A DNA stretch of 64,000 nucleotides, taken from contig NW_004443552.1 in NCBI RefSeq assembly GCF_000330505.1, forward strand, positions 5,799 to 69,798, given 5' to 3'. The DNA comes from Entamoeba invadens IP1 (lineage: Eukaryota > Evosea > Mastigamoebida > Endamoebidae). How positions within the stretch are numbered: the first letter of the stretch is position 1; each line of letters opens with the position of its first letter. Made by a program: the position numbers and the translations under genes. This document shows positions 30,390 to 45,200 of the stretch, in pieces. The notes under the pieces were generated by a model, which did no database searches, was not told where the DNA came from, and saw nothing but the letters and a program-made list of their open reading frames with translations.

Positions 30390-31436
30390 TCAGTTCTTTC
30401 GTTTGAAGTCACCTTTGAACGTCGATTTCTTCACACGCTTTCTTGGATCATTTTGATCAACCTTCTCCCACTTGTTCTTCCGCCGGATGAAGTCGTACTT
30501 CACACCATATTTCCCAATCGATTGCGAAAAATCAACATGAATTCGTCGGTCGTCTATAATCACATTGTCCATCTTCTTATACGCTTCCTCACACGCTTCT
30601 TTGGCTTCAAATTCAATGAACGCATACCCAAGGGAATTTCCCGTCTTTTTGTCACATATCACTTCAGCAGACACTACCTTCCCAAATTTGTCAAAGATCG
30701 CTTCTAAGTCCGAGTCTCTTGTACACTGATTCAGTTTACAGACAAACAACACGTTTTCGGGTGGCTTGATCTCGGCAAAGGGTAAATCGCCGACCATCTC
30801 GAGAATCTCCGCACGACTTCGAGCTTCATTTTCTTTCATTTTGCGCTCGACGTCTTCTGTTATTTCTTTGACTAAGTCTTCGACTTCAGGGTGATCATCT
30901 CTCTCTAATTTTGGCTCATTGATCACTTCAGGAAATCCTTTTGGATCAGGAAAGGGGTCTTCAAAGATTTCATGTGAGATGATTCGGATGTTCTGAAAGG
31001 GTTTATCGTCGGTGTCGACAAGCAGCTCGTTGATCTTTTGGACGACGTCCATCCCTTCTGCAACTTTACCAAAGGGAATTCCTTGAATACTCTCAATACC
31101 ATCGGCTGTTGTGACATACACTTCACTTCCTATTTTGTGTTGTCCATGACTAAGAAAGCCGACTATGCCTGCAGTTTTGTTGCTTTGAGGTTTCTTAGGT
31201 GTGCAACTCATTAACTCTCCTTTTTGGTGTACCAACACTCCAGTCACACAAGTCCCTTCTAAGTTGTATTTGTTGTCAAATTGGAAAGCGTAGTCCTTGA
31301 TCACTTTTGTGATGACGGAGTACTTGTAATGATTCAGTTTGATCAGTTTTAGGAAGTTCATACTACCCACCGGGTTGTTTTCGACAAATAAGTCGACGAC
31401 GATGTTTCCAAGACTTGTTTCAAGGAAGACACTCAT
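30390..31436 (-). CDS. PPIL4-type protein: divergent cyclophilin domain plus RRM
   Basis: The 348-residue protein begins MSVFLETSLGNIVVDLF, the typical PPIL4 cyclophilin start. I therefore chose the ATG at 31434-31436 over one 20 codons upstream. The cyclophilin part ends GKVAEGMDVVQKINE and is followed by the PPIL4-like HEIFEDPFPDP. The active-site block FHRIIPGFMCQGGD is replaced by ITKVIKDYAFQFD, so the catalytic Arg is Lys and the peptidyl-prolyl isomerase activity is doubtful. An RRM follows (about residues 227-305), with LFVCKL (RNP2) and LGYAFIEFE (RNP1). The tail is Lys/Arg-rich. Relatives associate with spliceosomes, which would suit an intron-containing genome. Confidence 0.88.
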   Translation of the reverse strand: MSVFLETSLGNIVVDLFVENNPVGSMNFLKLIKLNHYKYSVITKVIKDYAFQFDNKYNLEGTCVTGVLVHQKGELMSCTPKKPQSNKTAGIVGFLSHGQHKIGSEVYVTTADGIESIQGIPFGKVAEGMDVVQKINELLVDTDDKPFQNIRIISHEIFEDPFPDPKGFPEVINEPKLERDDHPEVEDLVKEITEDVERKMKENEARSRAEILEMVGDLPFAEIKPPENVLFVCKLNQCTRDSDLEAIFDKFGKVVSAEVICDKKTGNSLGYAFIEFEAKEACEEAYKKMDNVIIDDRRIHVDFSQSIGKYGVKYDFIRRKNKWEKVDQNDPRKRVKKSTFKGDFKRKN

Positions 31437-31549
31437 TACTCTGATGTAACTAGTTCTATAGCATTCATGATTAATTTTAATAGTTTCCGCGTTCATTTGA
31501 CCAAATTACTAATTATATATAGAAAAGGAACATTAAAAAGAGATAAATA

Positions 31550-34500
31550 ATGGAAGAGGATATATCCCTCTATGTTCAAGAATATAACACCTTTCCTTTC
31601 CGTCTTACTGAAGCAGCACAAAAAGTGTTAAATTCAAGTTTGTCTTCTGCTGTTGTTTTTTGTATATACATCTGATGATGACAATTGATGATAAGGAAGG
31701 CTGACCCTCGCCACTTTCTTTCAGAACTTTAAAAGTAAGAAAAACAAAAATGCGAAGTATAAAAAAGAATTTCAAGACACGGTTCTGAATGCCGATATTC
31801 GCTTTACGTTGAACTTTAACACACTTGAGAAAGTCCCATTAAGTGATGAAAACAAAGAAAAGTACAAAGAAGTCACCTGGAGCAAAATCATAGAGGTCGC
31901 TATTCAAAGGGAAAAAGGGTTCACGACATCCGATGTGATCTCTGCGTTAAACGCAATTGTTCCGTCATATGCACTGACAACACATATGTTACTTAAGAAC
32001 GTTTTAACACTTGAAACTCACGATTACGGCTCGTTGGAGTATCAGTTGGACTCACAGAATATATTGTTAGATGGGGTGTTGCTTATAATGAGTTGCATCA
32101 CCACCAGTTTGTATGACGAGCTCAAAACAAAGAAACAAGTCTTTGAACTCCTCACGAACATATTTGGGAATCACTGCTTGCTGGACGTTGTATTGCAACA
32201 TGAGACTGAAATGGACAACATTACTGAAGAACTCTTCTTGAAAATTATTAACGAGAACATTGACGAGTACTCGAACGACACATGCACTGCATTTGTACGG
32301 ATGCTCTTTGTTGCTATTATTGGACTGAAAAGCGCTCCGTTTATGCATGGACACATTCAGCAAGTGTATGACAGAGTCAAGATATATTTGATGTTCTTTA
32401 TTTCGGGTTCTGACGCTATGGATGTGGCACTGACGTTAAATATCGTCAACTACTTGAATGTGTATTACAGCTATATGAATCCACAAGCAGCAATTTCTAT
32501 TGTCAATGACTTGAATGAAGAGGTGATCAACTTACCAAATCTTTTGAAGGATAACCCTATTGTGGTCATCTCATTCTTTTCAATAGCCATTAGTTATACC
32601 TTCGCTAATAAGGAAGGGCTTGCCCAGATATTAGAAAGTGTATTAAATAGTGTTATATTACCCCAAATAGGTGATACACGTTACGACATCGCCTTGTTAG
32701 TGGAAGACACTAAAATGAAAGTGTCAAGCGGCGCACAAGCCGGACGAGAACTTTTAATTTCAGTGGCTCAGTTGTTTGGGAAAATAGTGACTGTGTCCTG
32801 TGATAAACCTGTAGTGTTTCTTGTCGAGCAAGTGCTCCAATTGTATGTCAGACACAACAACACAAAAGCTATTTTTGGGGAGTCTTTGTTACTTGAATAT
32901 GCGGTCGACCAATTTCTGATCGATGGCACGTTTGAAGGAGAAGAAGTCGCCATTATAAATGAGATATTTGTCAGAGCAGAACATGTTGAAGGCAGTTACA
33001 AATATTCAAATGCTCATTTGAGACTGTTGAATGTCTCTTCAATGTATTTACTGAAAGCAAATGAGTTACAACCGCTTGGAGAGGAATATGGGCAACGTGC
33101 TTTAATGAACCAAGGACAACCTCTTTTGAATCAATTGGTAGCATTCCATATGATCTTTAATGCATATAATATCCCAAAGAATGTTATTAATCCGGATTTG
33201 GTGTTGCCAATGTTGTACGAGTGCTGTCTGACTGAAGAAAAGCAGTTTGTATGGATTTCCGAAAACATCAAGTTGTTTGTAAAGAATGAAATGAACGTCA
33301 AGTCGCTGATGAGGATTTTATTTGACGTGAAAATATCAAAAGAAGACATCGACGCGATTTTTTATGTCAATAGGAAGGATGACGAAATGACCAAACAATT
33401 TTACACACACTTTCTGCTCGATGTGGTCGACGAGAACAAAACAACAGTGGAGTTTATTAAGGACCCCAAAATGGAGTTCAAACTGTCTGAGAATATGCAA
33501 GTCAATCTTTTCAAGCCGATTGTCGACTATTTCACAACAGATGAGGAGTGCAAAGATCTTGAGGAATGTTCTAATTTGATTATAAAATACAAATTCTTTG
33601 TCCACTTGATTCAAAAGGTGAAAAGCCTTAAAACCCCACTCTCTCAAGTCTTCATAGAGAAGTTGGTAACATCATCGAAGTTGATGGAATCATCTGACTT
33701 TGAAGAAATGTGTGACAATGTGATGAATGAGTCTGGTAATGTAAAGCCAATTCTCCAATTTTTGTGCTCACAGAAACCAAATACAAATGAGGTATTGGTT
33801 ACCATCTTGGAGACTTTGAAAGCACTTGTTAAAGACACATCGTTTAACGGAAAACTCCACAACAAAGTAATTGAGTATTTGTCCGATATAAAATATATGG
33901 AAATGTGCCCAGTACTGAAGAGTGCAGACTCGCGTTTATCAACACTCATCAAAACGTACGACTCAAAAGTGATCTCTTCGTTGTTCTCAATCTTTAATGA
34001 GCTTAAGAAGATCGGCAAGTTGCGGTTGCCACTTGATTTCATACAACGGATATTATTACATATTTCCAGAAACGTTTCACAGATATCCCAATTTGTAGAT
34101 TTGATTCAACCACACGAACTGCTTCTCCCATATCTCGAAAAACTATTTGAAGACAAATCTTTTCATCAAAGTGCGTTGACAATGGATTTGTTATTCAAAA
34201 CATGTCTTTCTATTGACAAGCAAGAACTCGGTCTTTTCATTTACAACAACTTACTGAGTAACTCGTTGCACCTTCCAAAGACGTTTGCATATTGCATGAA
34301 GAGTGGTACAACACCACTCAAGAATTTGGAAATGATGTTGGCGTTTCCAGAAGTCCGTTGCAAAAGTCCAGAAGTTGTCGATCAACAAATAATAAAAGAT
34401 CTCTCTTTGTTGGTTTTTGATAATTCTTCGCTATTTAAAACCATCTCATCGTTTATGTACTATATGGGTTTGTCCAAGAAAAGCGACGAAAACATTAGAA

Positions 34501-37500
34501 ATACCCTCCACACCATTTCTCTTGTACTTGTCAAACAAAATGACTTGTCATTGTTCTCGACTGTAGTTGGGTTTCAAATAGAAGCAACACACTTCACAAC
34601 GGACTTCTTTTCGATGTGGTATTCAAGCGAGAAAATCTTCTCGAATTTGCCGTATTACTTACTCGGCGAAGAAGAAACGTTGTGTACTTTTTTGTGCAAA
34701 TACAAACGCGAATTGATTCCTTTGATTCTCTCAAACAAAACCATTGAGGGAATGATTCTGGAAACACTTGGCTACGCGAACATCAAACAGTTTTGTGGGA
34801 AGGAGATGGGCCTTTTTGTTGATTGTTATTTGACACATGGACATATTGACAAAATCGATCAGAAGAGTCTTGACACTTACATACAAACACACTTCTGTGA
34901 TTCGTTGATGTACACAACAGGGAAGCCTTCCTTCATACAACTTCTTGAGAGAATTCCCAACACTTTTCATGTGCTGACTATATCCCCTTTCATATTCTCT
35001 TCAAAGACAACGGATGTAAACCAACTAGTTGCTCTCTTTGGGAAACTTGTTTCACAAACGACGAATGAGAAGGATTTGGCACTGACTTATTCCCTCTTTT
35101 TATCCAAACTTCTTAAAATGGAAAGTTTTGTGAAGAACAACGAATTGGTTTATAATGCCGTGACAATTCTGTGCTCCAAACAATTAACAACATATTCTGA
35201 TGTGTATAAATTGATCACTTCTGCATTGGCAACACACCTCTCGACAAACAGCGACGCGTTTAAAATTGTTCTTCTTCCTGAGTTACAGAACCAATTTACA
35301 AGTAATATTCCCGAGGAATTGGTCGATCTTCAAATGCGGTATTTCTATGATGCTGTGCCATACCCAATTTACCTCAGATCTTTGGAAGACATATCCACAC
35401 ACCAATACATTTACTCGGTGCTTCTAATGTCAGAGGATTTCAAAGCCTTATGCGCCAACTCTCTCAACAGCAAAATGTTGTATTTACTTACTGATTTAAC
35501 ATCAACAAAATCCACCTATTCCCAGATACCAAGTTTCATGTGGAAAGTCGATACATCGAAGAATTTTAAAGAAGTTTTAATTCAACAACTCTCGGAGCGT
35601 GTGTGTTATTTAGTCGCGACACTCCGTTGTTCTATTAATGCAGTCAAATTCCTCCACTTCTTTAATTCGAATGCAAAAAAGACGGTATTCTCTAAAGTAC
35701 TCTTCCCATTGGTTTCTTCACTGGGAAATGCACAACACGAAAGGGAAATGAAAGAGAAGACTCGAGAGTGGCCAACCAGTCTCAAATTTGAGATTGCAAA
35801 GAAATTTGTCGAGTTCTTTGTGACGCCCAAAACGGATGGAGAAACTATGAATATCCTCAGCGTGTGTTCAGAAGACGATTTTTCGTGTGATGTTGTGATC
35901 AACGTGTCGTGTGCATTTTACGACCAAATGTCTTTGAGTGACAATGAAATAGAGAAGTACATTTTGGACGTGATTTCCGACGACAAGAAGCTTCAAATTG
36001 TTCTTCCCGCTTTTTCAAGATATTTCACAACATTTGGCAGATACATCCAAACACGAAAAACAGCAGATGTTGTTCAGAATTCAATCAAATGGAAGCTCCC
36101 ATTCACCGCTCTTAAGATATCGGAGAGTTTCGTCGATGTTAAGAACCCAGACGTAACACCACTCATCAGCGCATTTAAAGCAGTGAAAGACTTTATGTCT
36201 GCAAAAGAGCTCGAAGGCAGAACAATCGACGTGTCTTATGAGCATCAGTATCACCGTCTTTTACAAGCAGAAGCAAATCAAAGTGGCGTTGACGAAGCCC
36301 TGATACAAAGTGGATTGTATTACACTGCACATTTAACTGAGAGGATTGGAACTACTACTGATGTTACTGATAACGATTACTCCACTGCTTGGAGAGGCTT
36401 TACTGATTGGGGCGACGTTGTTTATTATGATAAAGAGAGGCTAGAGCAAAACAAGATGTATCATTTATGGCGTGCTGTAAAATTCAGTGATAAAGAGTCA
36501 CTCAAGACATTCAGTAAAGAATCATTTGAGAAGCTTAAAATAGGGATTATAGGGGAGAGTGACAAAGGTGAGTTAAGTCGATATGTAGTTGAATGTATGA
36601 TGGGGAATGTGGTGAGTCAAAAGGACACAAATCGAAATTCGTTGATGTTGCAAGAGCTTCAGAAATGCACCACCAATTATCACACATTAAAGCCGTTACT
36701 CGAGCTTTGCGAAGTCGAGAAGGTGCCAAATGTTTCTAAGGTGACAACACAACTTGCTATCGAGTGGGGGTATTACGACGACGCTTATTTGACTTTAGTC
36801 AGACAACACGGAGAACGGAATGACGAGTGGTGGGAGACAATGGCTAAGATTCGACATGCCCAAAATGACACCGAGGGTGCTATTGAGCTTCTTCAGTCGA
36901 ATGAGTTAGAGAGTGTATTATTACGAGTGAAATACAAAACATTGACAAGAAGCGGAAACCGTGACGAACTCACGAATTTGATTGAGCATATCTTGGACAA
37001 AGCAAAAAGCTTTGATGATTATGAAAAGATCGGGAGAATTGCATTTAGAGCTGCAAAGTATTTCGATAGTCAAGCGAACGATATTGAAGAGTACTTAAAA
37101 AGTGATGAGGCACTTACAAGAAAGGCGCTGAAAGAGAAGAAGAAGCTTGCTCTGTCTAAAATTGAAAAGTGTGTTATAACAGAAGAGATCCGGTTGAGTG
37201 CCTCCGCACTGAAGAAGGACATTGACTTATTTGAACTTGAAGAACGAGAGACTGGTGTACCCACTCCATTTATAGAAAAGGCGATAGAGTCGTACATCAA
37301 CTCACTTTTATTTAGCGACAAATACGACATGTATAGTATGTTGAGAGTATGCTCTTTGATGTTGAAAGAGCAGAACAACAAAAATGTTCAAAAAATGATG
37401 AAGGAGATGTTCATTGGCACCGCCAATTCACAAGAATTGAATGACATTGTAAAATCCGAAAAGGTCATATTAGTGATATACCGATTGCTCTGTAGAATGA

Positions 37501-38948
37501 ATGAAGCCACCAACAACTCCGACGCAATTTCTAACTTGATCATGCAACTGATATTTAAAACAGCAGTGGAACATCCTCAACAGACTTTGTTTCATGTGGT
37601 TATGGCTACAAAGGCAAATTACAAAAAGAGAGCAGGTAAGGTGCAAAAAGACACGCCCATAGTTGCTGCTCATTTGGCAAATTTGATATCTGGGGAACAA
37701 TCAATATCTCCAATATTCCAACAAGTCATGGAAATGTCTGAAAACATCATTAACTTGGCACATAGTAATAGTGCAAAGGCTGAGGATAATCTGTCGTTTG
37801 CATCTAAGACATATCCGCTTGTGTGTGTGCCAACATGTGAGATACCTTTTGGGCGAGAAAATGAAGTCCCAACAGTGAGTGGGTTTTCAAAGACTTACAA
37901 AGTCCTTGGAGGGGTCAATGCGCCGAAGAAAGCGGACTTTATAGGGAGTGATGGAGAGTGTTACACGTTCATTGCGAAGTCAAAAGATGAGATGAAGCAA
38001 GACGCGATGATTCAACAGATATTCAAAGTGTGCAATTACGCTTTCCTTCGTAATAGAAAAACTCGGAACATGCGACTGAGAACATATAAAGTGATACCAC
38101 TGAGCAAAGAGTCGGGGTTCCTCGAGTTTGTGAAAACGGCGCAACCACTTTTCTCGATCTTTGTGGCAAACCACAAGACGATTTATCCCAAAGAAACTAC
38201 AGCGGAAACAATTCAGAGGGAGTACTGCGAAGTTGAGACTAAAAAAGCCGATCGGAATGTTAAGTTAAAGTATCAAAAGTTTGATGAGTGCCTTAAGAAG
38301 TACTCTCCGATATTTAAAATCCTCTTCGAGAAGTGGTATGGCCATGACGCTCGACTACTCTACGAAATGCGAAGCGCTTATTTGGAAAGTTTGGCGACAT
38401 CTTCAATGGTCGGGTATGTATTAGGAATAGGTGACAGACACTTGAATAATATCATGTTTGATAAAAAGACGGGGGAACTCCTTCACATCGACTTTGGGTA
38501 TATCTTCGAGTTCGGTAAAAAGTTGCCGTGCCCAGAAATTGTTCCATTCAGACTCACAAGAGAGTTACAAGCACCTTTGGGATATCTTGGAGTTGGTAGC
38601 CGATTCAGGGCGACATGTGTAGACGTGATGAACGTGTTGCGAACGAACACCGACATGGTGATGGCAATTTTAGACGCAGTTATGTCGTCTCCTCCAAAGA
38701 AGTGGAACGACGACACAACAAACAAAATTTTGAAAACTGTGAGAACCCATTCGTCGAAGGGCGACGAAGACAAAGAACAAGACAAAAAATCATGTGAAGA
38801 CATTCTGACGCGGTGCAAGGAGAAGTTAATGGGGTACGAAGGTGGGCAGGTGTATTCAGTCGAAGGGCAAGTCAAAGAGGTGATAGACAAAGCAACAGAT
38901 CACAACAGACTCAAGAAAATGTTTTCTGGATGGGCTGCTTGGTGGTAA
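31550..38948 (+). CDS. ATM/Tel1-type PI3K-like protein kinase
   Basis: Exon 1 is 31550-31637 (MEEDISLYVQEYN). The 58-nt intron runs from GTTTGT at 31638 to AAG at 31695, and exon 2 continues to 38948, giving about 2446 residues. The N-terminal ~1700 residues are helical repeats, followed by a FAT region, a kinase domain and a C-terminal FATC. The kinase resembles ATM most: LGGVNAPKKADFIGSDGECY (ATM has AGGVNLPK-IDCVGSDGK). It also has GIGDRHLNNIMF with the catalytic Asp at about 2276, HIDFGYIFE with the DFG Asp at about 2295, and PFRLTRELQAPLG. FATC ends KKMFSGWAAWW. ATM kinases signal DNA double-strand breaks and maintain telomeres. It lies 261 bases upstream of TOR on the same strand. Confidence 0.85.
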
Positions 38949-39209
38949 TCGTACTTGTAGTTTCTTTATAGTTTAATTATAGTTTCAAACGTTCAAGACA
39001 AATTCTATATTTATAATTTTTCTAATTCTATTACAAATTTGTAACTCCAACAACAACAAAAAAATCTTAGACAAATAAAGTGTTGCTGAGGGAGAAAAAG
39101 AATCAAAAACATTCCAATTATTCAAAGAAAAAGCATAGTAAGTTAATAACATATTAATAGTATCTTACTAGTTTATGGAACAATTGAACTGAGAAATTGA
39201 AAGCGGATA
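38949..39209. other. Short spacer between the two PIKK genes
   Basis: About 260 AT-rich bases separating the ATM-type kinase stop from the TOR start on the same strand. It must hold the TOR promoter. No distinct motif recognised. Confidence 0.5.
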
Positions 39210-42200
39210 ATGACATCGAAAATACGATGGTCGGAGAAGTACATGTCACTCTTCAACGAGCTCACAACAAACCGATTAATCCAAGACGACGTGATCTCTT
39301 CGAAAATCAATGACCTCATATTTATTGTTTTGAGAGATTTACGAGGAGAGGGTGTCATCGCATTTGTTGAAGAAGTCTCAATTGGACTCATCGACAAAGT
39401 CAAACGACCAGACACTACTCTCAAACAACTTTTAGCTGTTATCACAACAGTCGACCTCATTATATCAAGTGAAATAGATGATACATACCCAAGAACTTAC
39501 GCAAAGGAAATCATCGACATGCTCTTGAAAATGAAATATCCCGTGGTCATATTGCACGCTGTCCGTCTTTTGGGCAAAATATCTAAAATAGTCCCCCACG
39601 ACGTAGTGGAGATGGAACTAGACAACGCCTGCTTCTTTTTGGAAGTTTGTTTATAGTTTATTAATAATAAAAGTGTTATACATATATAGTACCACGATAT
39701 TTAAAAATAGAACGAGCCAAAGACGACTGGTGCGATGATGATGTACCAAATCGCAACGAACAACGAGGTCGTTTGCTTTATGAATCAAACCAAATTGGTG
39801 AATGCGCTGACTAATGTGATGTATGACAAGAATATACAATCCCGTTTGGAAGCACAAAAGGCGTTTGGCATATTGTTAAGACTCTTCACATCGAAAGAGG
39901 CGGAGGGGTATGATGTGACTCGACTGTACACACAAGCCATCCTTCATTTGAAAAGAGTGAATGTCCCGGAATTACAACATGGTGCTATTTTAGTACTTAC
40001 ATCACTACTTCACAACTGTAAGGACTTCACTAAGGACAAGTACAAGGACATCATTGGGCTCTTTTTAAGTTGTAAAGAGACCAAAAATGCTATGATTAAA
40101 AAGGCTCTTATTCAAGCTCTTCCCGAGTTTGCGAGCTTCGACGCATCACAGTTTGCACCAAAGAACGAAGCCGTTGCTGAGATCTATTCCAGAGACGCGA
40201 GGTCCAGTTTGGAGTTTTCCACGGAAGAGAGTGTTGAGCTGAGAAGAGTCAAGACGAAAGAGCCTTTTGATAGAATTATTACTTATTTAATAACCACTCT
40301 CAAAACGTTTCCAGAAAGAGGTGTGATCTTTAAGGCCATTGGGGATATAACTAAAGAGGTCAAAGTGGAGATGTATCCATTCTTAGAGACCATCTTTGCT
40401 CAAATCATGATAGTTATTAATGGAAAGGATAAGAACCTTGACGCGAGTAATTCAGTTATGTACTGTATGCAACAATTAATCGAGTATGTCCCAGTCCCAA
40501 GAACATTTACTTTATTCTATCAAGTCTTCACAAGTTTACTCGACAATGGACTAACAGCTCATTTGGTGTCATTAGCTAAGAAAGCTTTGGAGGCAAGCAC
40601 TAATGGACTTTACAAGCACCAAATTCAGAAGATGCTACTGGACATCATCTGTGGGATATTATTGGGGAAGTCGTATGTCCCATTTGGAGCGCCAGAACAC
40701 TTGACTATGTTTTATAAGAATCTCCCACCTAAAGTCGAGAACCCGGAGCAAATACAACTTGCACTAAACACACTGCACACCTTCAAATTCAAACACAACA
40801 TTATTGAGGTTGTCAAGGAATGTATAATGAAATACATAGATAACGAAAATGAAGATATTAGAAAGGAGGCGGCGATGCTCACTCGAGAGGTATTGCCACA
40901 GATGGATATTGTGAAAGATAATAAGAAAATTATATCGACGTTACACGTGACCGACGTTTTGGAGAAATTGCTCGAACACGCTTTAAGCGATGGGAACACC
41001 GAAATTCGATTGACTGTGTTACAGATGCTGGACGAAAGGTTCGACAATTTCTTGGCGCAATCAAAGAAGATTAAGATCATGTTTATCATCTTAAACGACG
41101 AAAACTTGAAAATACGAGAAAGAGCGATTTGTATAATAGGAAGGCTGACTAAGTACAACCCAGCCTTTGTGATGCCGTCATACAGAATAACTATTATCAA
41201 CTTATTAACACAACTGAAATACTCATCAGACTTGAAAATAAACGAGGAGGCGTCTTTGATGATAGGAATCCTTGTAAAATCTTCCAAAAAACTGATACAA
41301 CCATATATAGTTCCACTAATGGAGGACTTACTCCCAAAGCTCGAGGAGTCGATCCAAAAGTCGTACGGAGACACTTGCATTTATTTACTCAATGCAATTG
41401 GCGATTTAACAACAACAGGTGGCGATTTGAGGGCATATGTCAAACGACTGATGAAGTGCATTTTGACAGTCTTGTCGGACAAAGGCAACTCTCTTAAAAA
41501 GAGTGAACGAAGAGAGTCGAGTCTGATAGCTCTAGGAAAACTCACAAGAAGTATTGGGTATGTCGTCCAGCCATATTACGACTACCCTGAATTACTGGGA
41601 CTCTTGCTCGAACTTGCAAATAGTGAAAGGAACGAAACAATCAAATTGGAACTGATTAAAGTGTTTGGGATCATCGGTGCTATCGACACGTACCGATATA
41701 AATTGTTAACGGAAAAGGATAACGCAAATAACAGCGATGACAACGACCCGACGGAATCCATGTTACCAAAAACATCGCCGGGGAGTGAGGAATTCTACAC
41801 ACTGACCGTGTTGGGACTTCTCTTTAAAATTCTCCAAGACAACAACTTAGTCCTTGGCCACGTACAAACACTCGAGACGTTCATAGAAGTGATACTTTAC
41901 TTCAATACAAAGAGTCTTCCCTTCATCCCACAAATCCTTGCAATTTATTTGAAGCTCTTCAAAACATGTCTGCCTGGGGTGAGACCAGCACTGATTAAAG
42001 GATTGGCAAAAATGATGTGTTTAATAAAGAAGAACATCAGAGAGTATTTACCCGAAATTTTCTCGTTGATTCAAGAATGTTGGGACGACACTACAATGCT
42101 GTCGATCTTATCTTTGGTGTGCGAGATATCAAAGGTTATGCTGGACGAATATAAGGCGTATATGCCTAAGATACTCTCCCTTATTTTGGCTGAACTGAAC

Positions 42201-45200
42201 AAGTACGTCTTCGATCAAAACAGTTTTGTATTTGAAAATGTGATCAACTCCATTGTGGTCTTATCAGAGAACTTGGACTTTGCGGACTATTTACACCTTG
42301 TTATTCCAGTATTTGCCGATTTGGTGAGCGAGCAAGTGCATTACTCTATTGTACTCCCAACACTGAGAGCATTGTACAAGTTTTTACAACACGTTGATGC
42401 AGAGGAGTTCATTAGTCGCTTAGTTCTACCACTCACCCGATTACTCCCAAACGAAATTTTACGCGACCCAACAATGGACGTATTCTGTAGTATGGGGGAA
42501 CGTCTTGGGAAACCCTTTTTGATATATCGACAAACCATCTCTAATGTCTTAGATAGGACATGTCCAAAGTACATTCACATAAGGTACCAAACTTTAATGA
42601 TAAGGTTGGATGGAATACCCGATGGACCGGTGTTGAGTATCGATGAAAACGACAGGCAGAACGTTACAATCTCAGAAGACCTTCATTCCCAAGTAACAAA
42701 ATTCAATCAGATACAAGAGGAAGACACTCTCACAAAAGACCTCACGAAAATTGTGATAACATGGGACACTTACAAACAACGAAAAACAAAGGAAGACTGG
42801 TTGGACTGGGCGAAGCAAGTCGAAATCATTTTTTTGAAAGAAAGCCCTATTCACTCGCTGAGCTTCTGCCATTCACTTTCGACAGACCACCCGCCTCTTG
42901 CGCGTGATTTGTTCAACTTCGCGTTCTTTGCGTCGTGGGAAGAGTCACCGGAGAATACTAAAAAGCTTGTGCAGTGTCTCAAAGCTGTTTTCCAATACCC
43001 CTCGACACCACATGAGATTCTACAAATACTTCTCAACTTGTGTGAATTTATTGAAAGAGAGGGGATCAAAGTGCCGATCAACTCACTTGGGACATACGCG
43101 AAACGGTGTAACGCTTATGCCAAAGCACTTCATTACAAAGAAATGGAGTTCCATGACACTCCAAAAATTGAGTACATTGAGGAATTGATTGGACTGAACA
43201 ACCAATTACAGAACTATGATGCTGCGGCTGGGCTCATAGAGTATACAAAAAGTTTCAAAGGCGGCAACGACGAGACTGAATTGAATCAGACGTGGTTTGA
43301 GAAGCTTGGGAGATGGCAACAGGCGCTGAACATTTATGAAAAGAAGTTGAAGGATGACGGGATGAATGGGGACTTTCTTGTTGGGAAATTGAATTGCTTG
43401 TATCAACTTGGGGATTGGGAAGAGTTGGAAGAGTCTGCAAAAACAATATGGGAATCTGGCAATGAAAATGTGATTGAAACTGCAAGACCGCTTTATGCTG
43501 CCGCTTTGTGGTATTTGGACAGATGGGACGACTTTGGGAAAATTGTCGTTGAGATGACAGACAACACCTTTGACACCAATTTCTTTAGAATTATTAACTC
43601 AATCAACAAAGGCGAATTCACACGGGCGAATGACTTCATTGGGAAAGAGAGGGAGTTGCTTGACGCGGAGTTATCTGCACTAGCAGGAGAGTGCTATGAA
43701 CGAGCTTATCTGACTGTTGCTCGGTCGCAGATGCTAGCAGAGCTTGAGGAAGTTATCATGTTCAAAGAAGGGATGTACAACGAAGACACGAAAAGTATAT
43801 TGAAAAGCGCATGGACGGAGAAATTGGTGAATGCAAAAGAGGACGTTTCTATATGGCAGAAGCTCTTGAAAATCCACAGCTTTGTCTTAAACGAAACGGA
43901 GAACAGTGATTGTTGGATCAAATACACTGGACTGTGTTATAACAATGGGATGACGCGATTGGCCATGAAAACACTTGACAGACTTGCTGGAGTTCCTCTG
44001 CGTGACCAACTCGATGAATTACCAGCCGCCAAGCTCCGTGTTGGAGTTCAATATTTGAAGTTAGAATGGAAAGAAGCAAAAGACTTAGACAGTAGAACAC
44101 GGATACTTGACAAACTTAGTTGCTTTGAAAAGCTTGTAGAAACGCGGCGGAGTGATGACATAGCCTTAAAGGCGGATGTGTTTTCTAAATTGGGGGAGTG
44201 GAGTCTATATATAGCACAAAATTCGAATTCATTTAATTACGAGACTATACCACAGATATTGCAATACTACCACGCGACTGTACAATACGACACAGAGAAC
44301 TTTGCGTATTGGCACAGTTGGGCATTGGTAAATTTTGAGGTGGTCAACTTCATAGAAAATGGCGCCGACATGTCCGAGGAGACCCTTGTTGAATACCTTC
44401 GAGTGTCGATTGAAGGGTTTGTGAAGTCGTTGATCTTAGCGAAGAATTCACAAACGCTTCAAGACACATTAAGACTCCTCACGATTTTATTTAAATATGG
44501 GAAGTACCAAGAAGTAGAAGAGGCAATAGTCGATGGTATTCGAACACTTCCGGTCGACATCTGGCTTCATGTCATCCCACAGATCATTGCAAGAATACAG
44601 TCCACTGCATCTGTCAAGCGAGTGATGATCGATTTGTTGACTTTTATTGGGAAGAAACATCCACAAGCACTTGTCTATCCACTCACTGTTGCTTCCAAGT
44701 CCCCATCATATGACCGTCGTAAAACGGCGATGTCTGTCATTGAAAAGATTCGCGCGGACTCGGGACATTTGGTCGAACAAGCACTTTTACTTGGAGAGGA
44801 ATTAGTCCGAGTCGCTGTTTTATGGCATGAGTCTTGGCACGAAGCATTAGAAGAAGCAAGCAGAGAGTTCTATATAAACCACGACTTCAACGCGATGTTA
44901 TCCTTATTACAACCGCTCTACGAGAAGCTTGAGAAAGGTGGCGAGACACAACATGAGCGAGGGTTCCTTCAATCGTACGGAAAAGATCTGAAAGAGGCAT
45001 ATGAGTTTTGTTTGCGCTTTAAAGCAAAGAACAGGACGGCGACGGACAAGGACAGTGATATTGAAGATGCGTGGGAAATCTACTTCAAAATCTACAAACG
45101 GATTCACAAATCTATCAATTCCGTCTCCGTCTTGGAGTTGCCACAAGTCTCCCCAAGATTAATGGAAGCAAGAGATATGGACATTGCAGTGCCTGGGACA

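Noticed and set aside
40712..41380. 222-codon minus-strand frame inside TOR
   Set aside because: Lies wholly within the HEAT-repeat coding region of TOR. Composition is that of a reverse-strand shadow.
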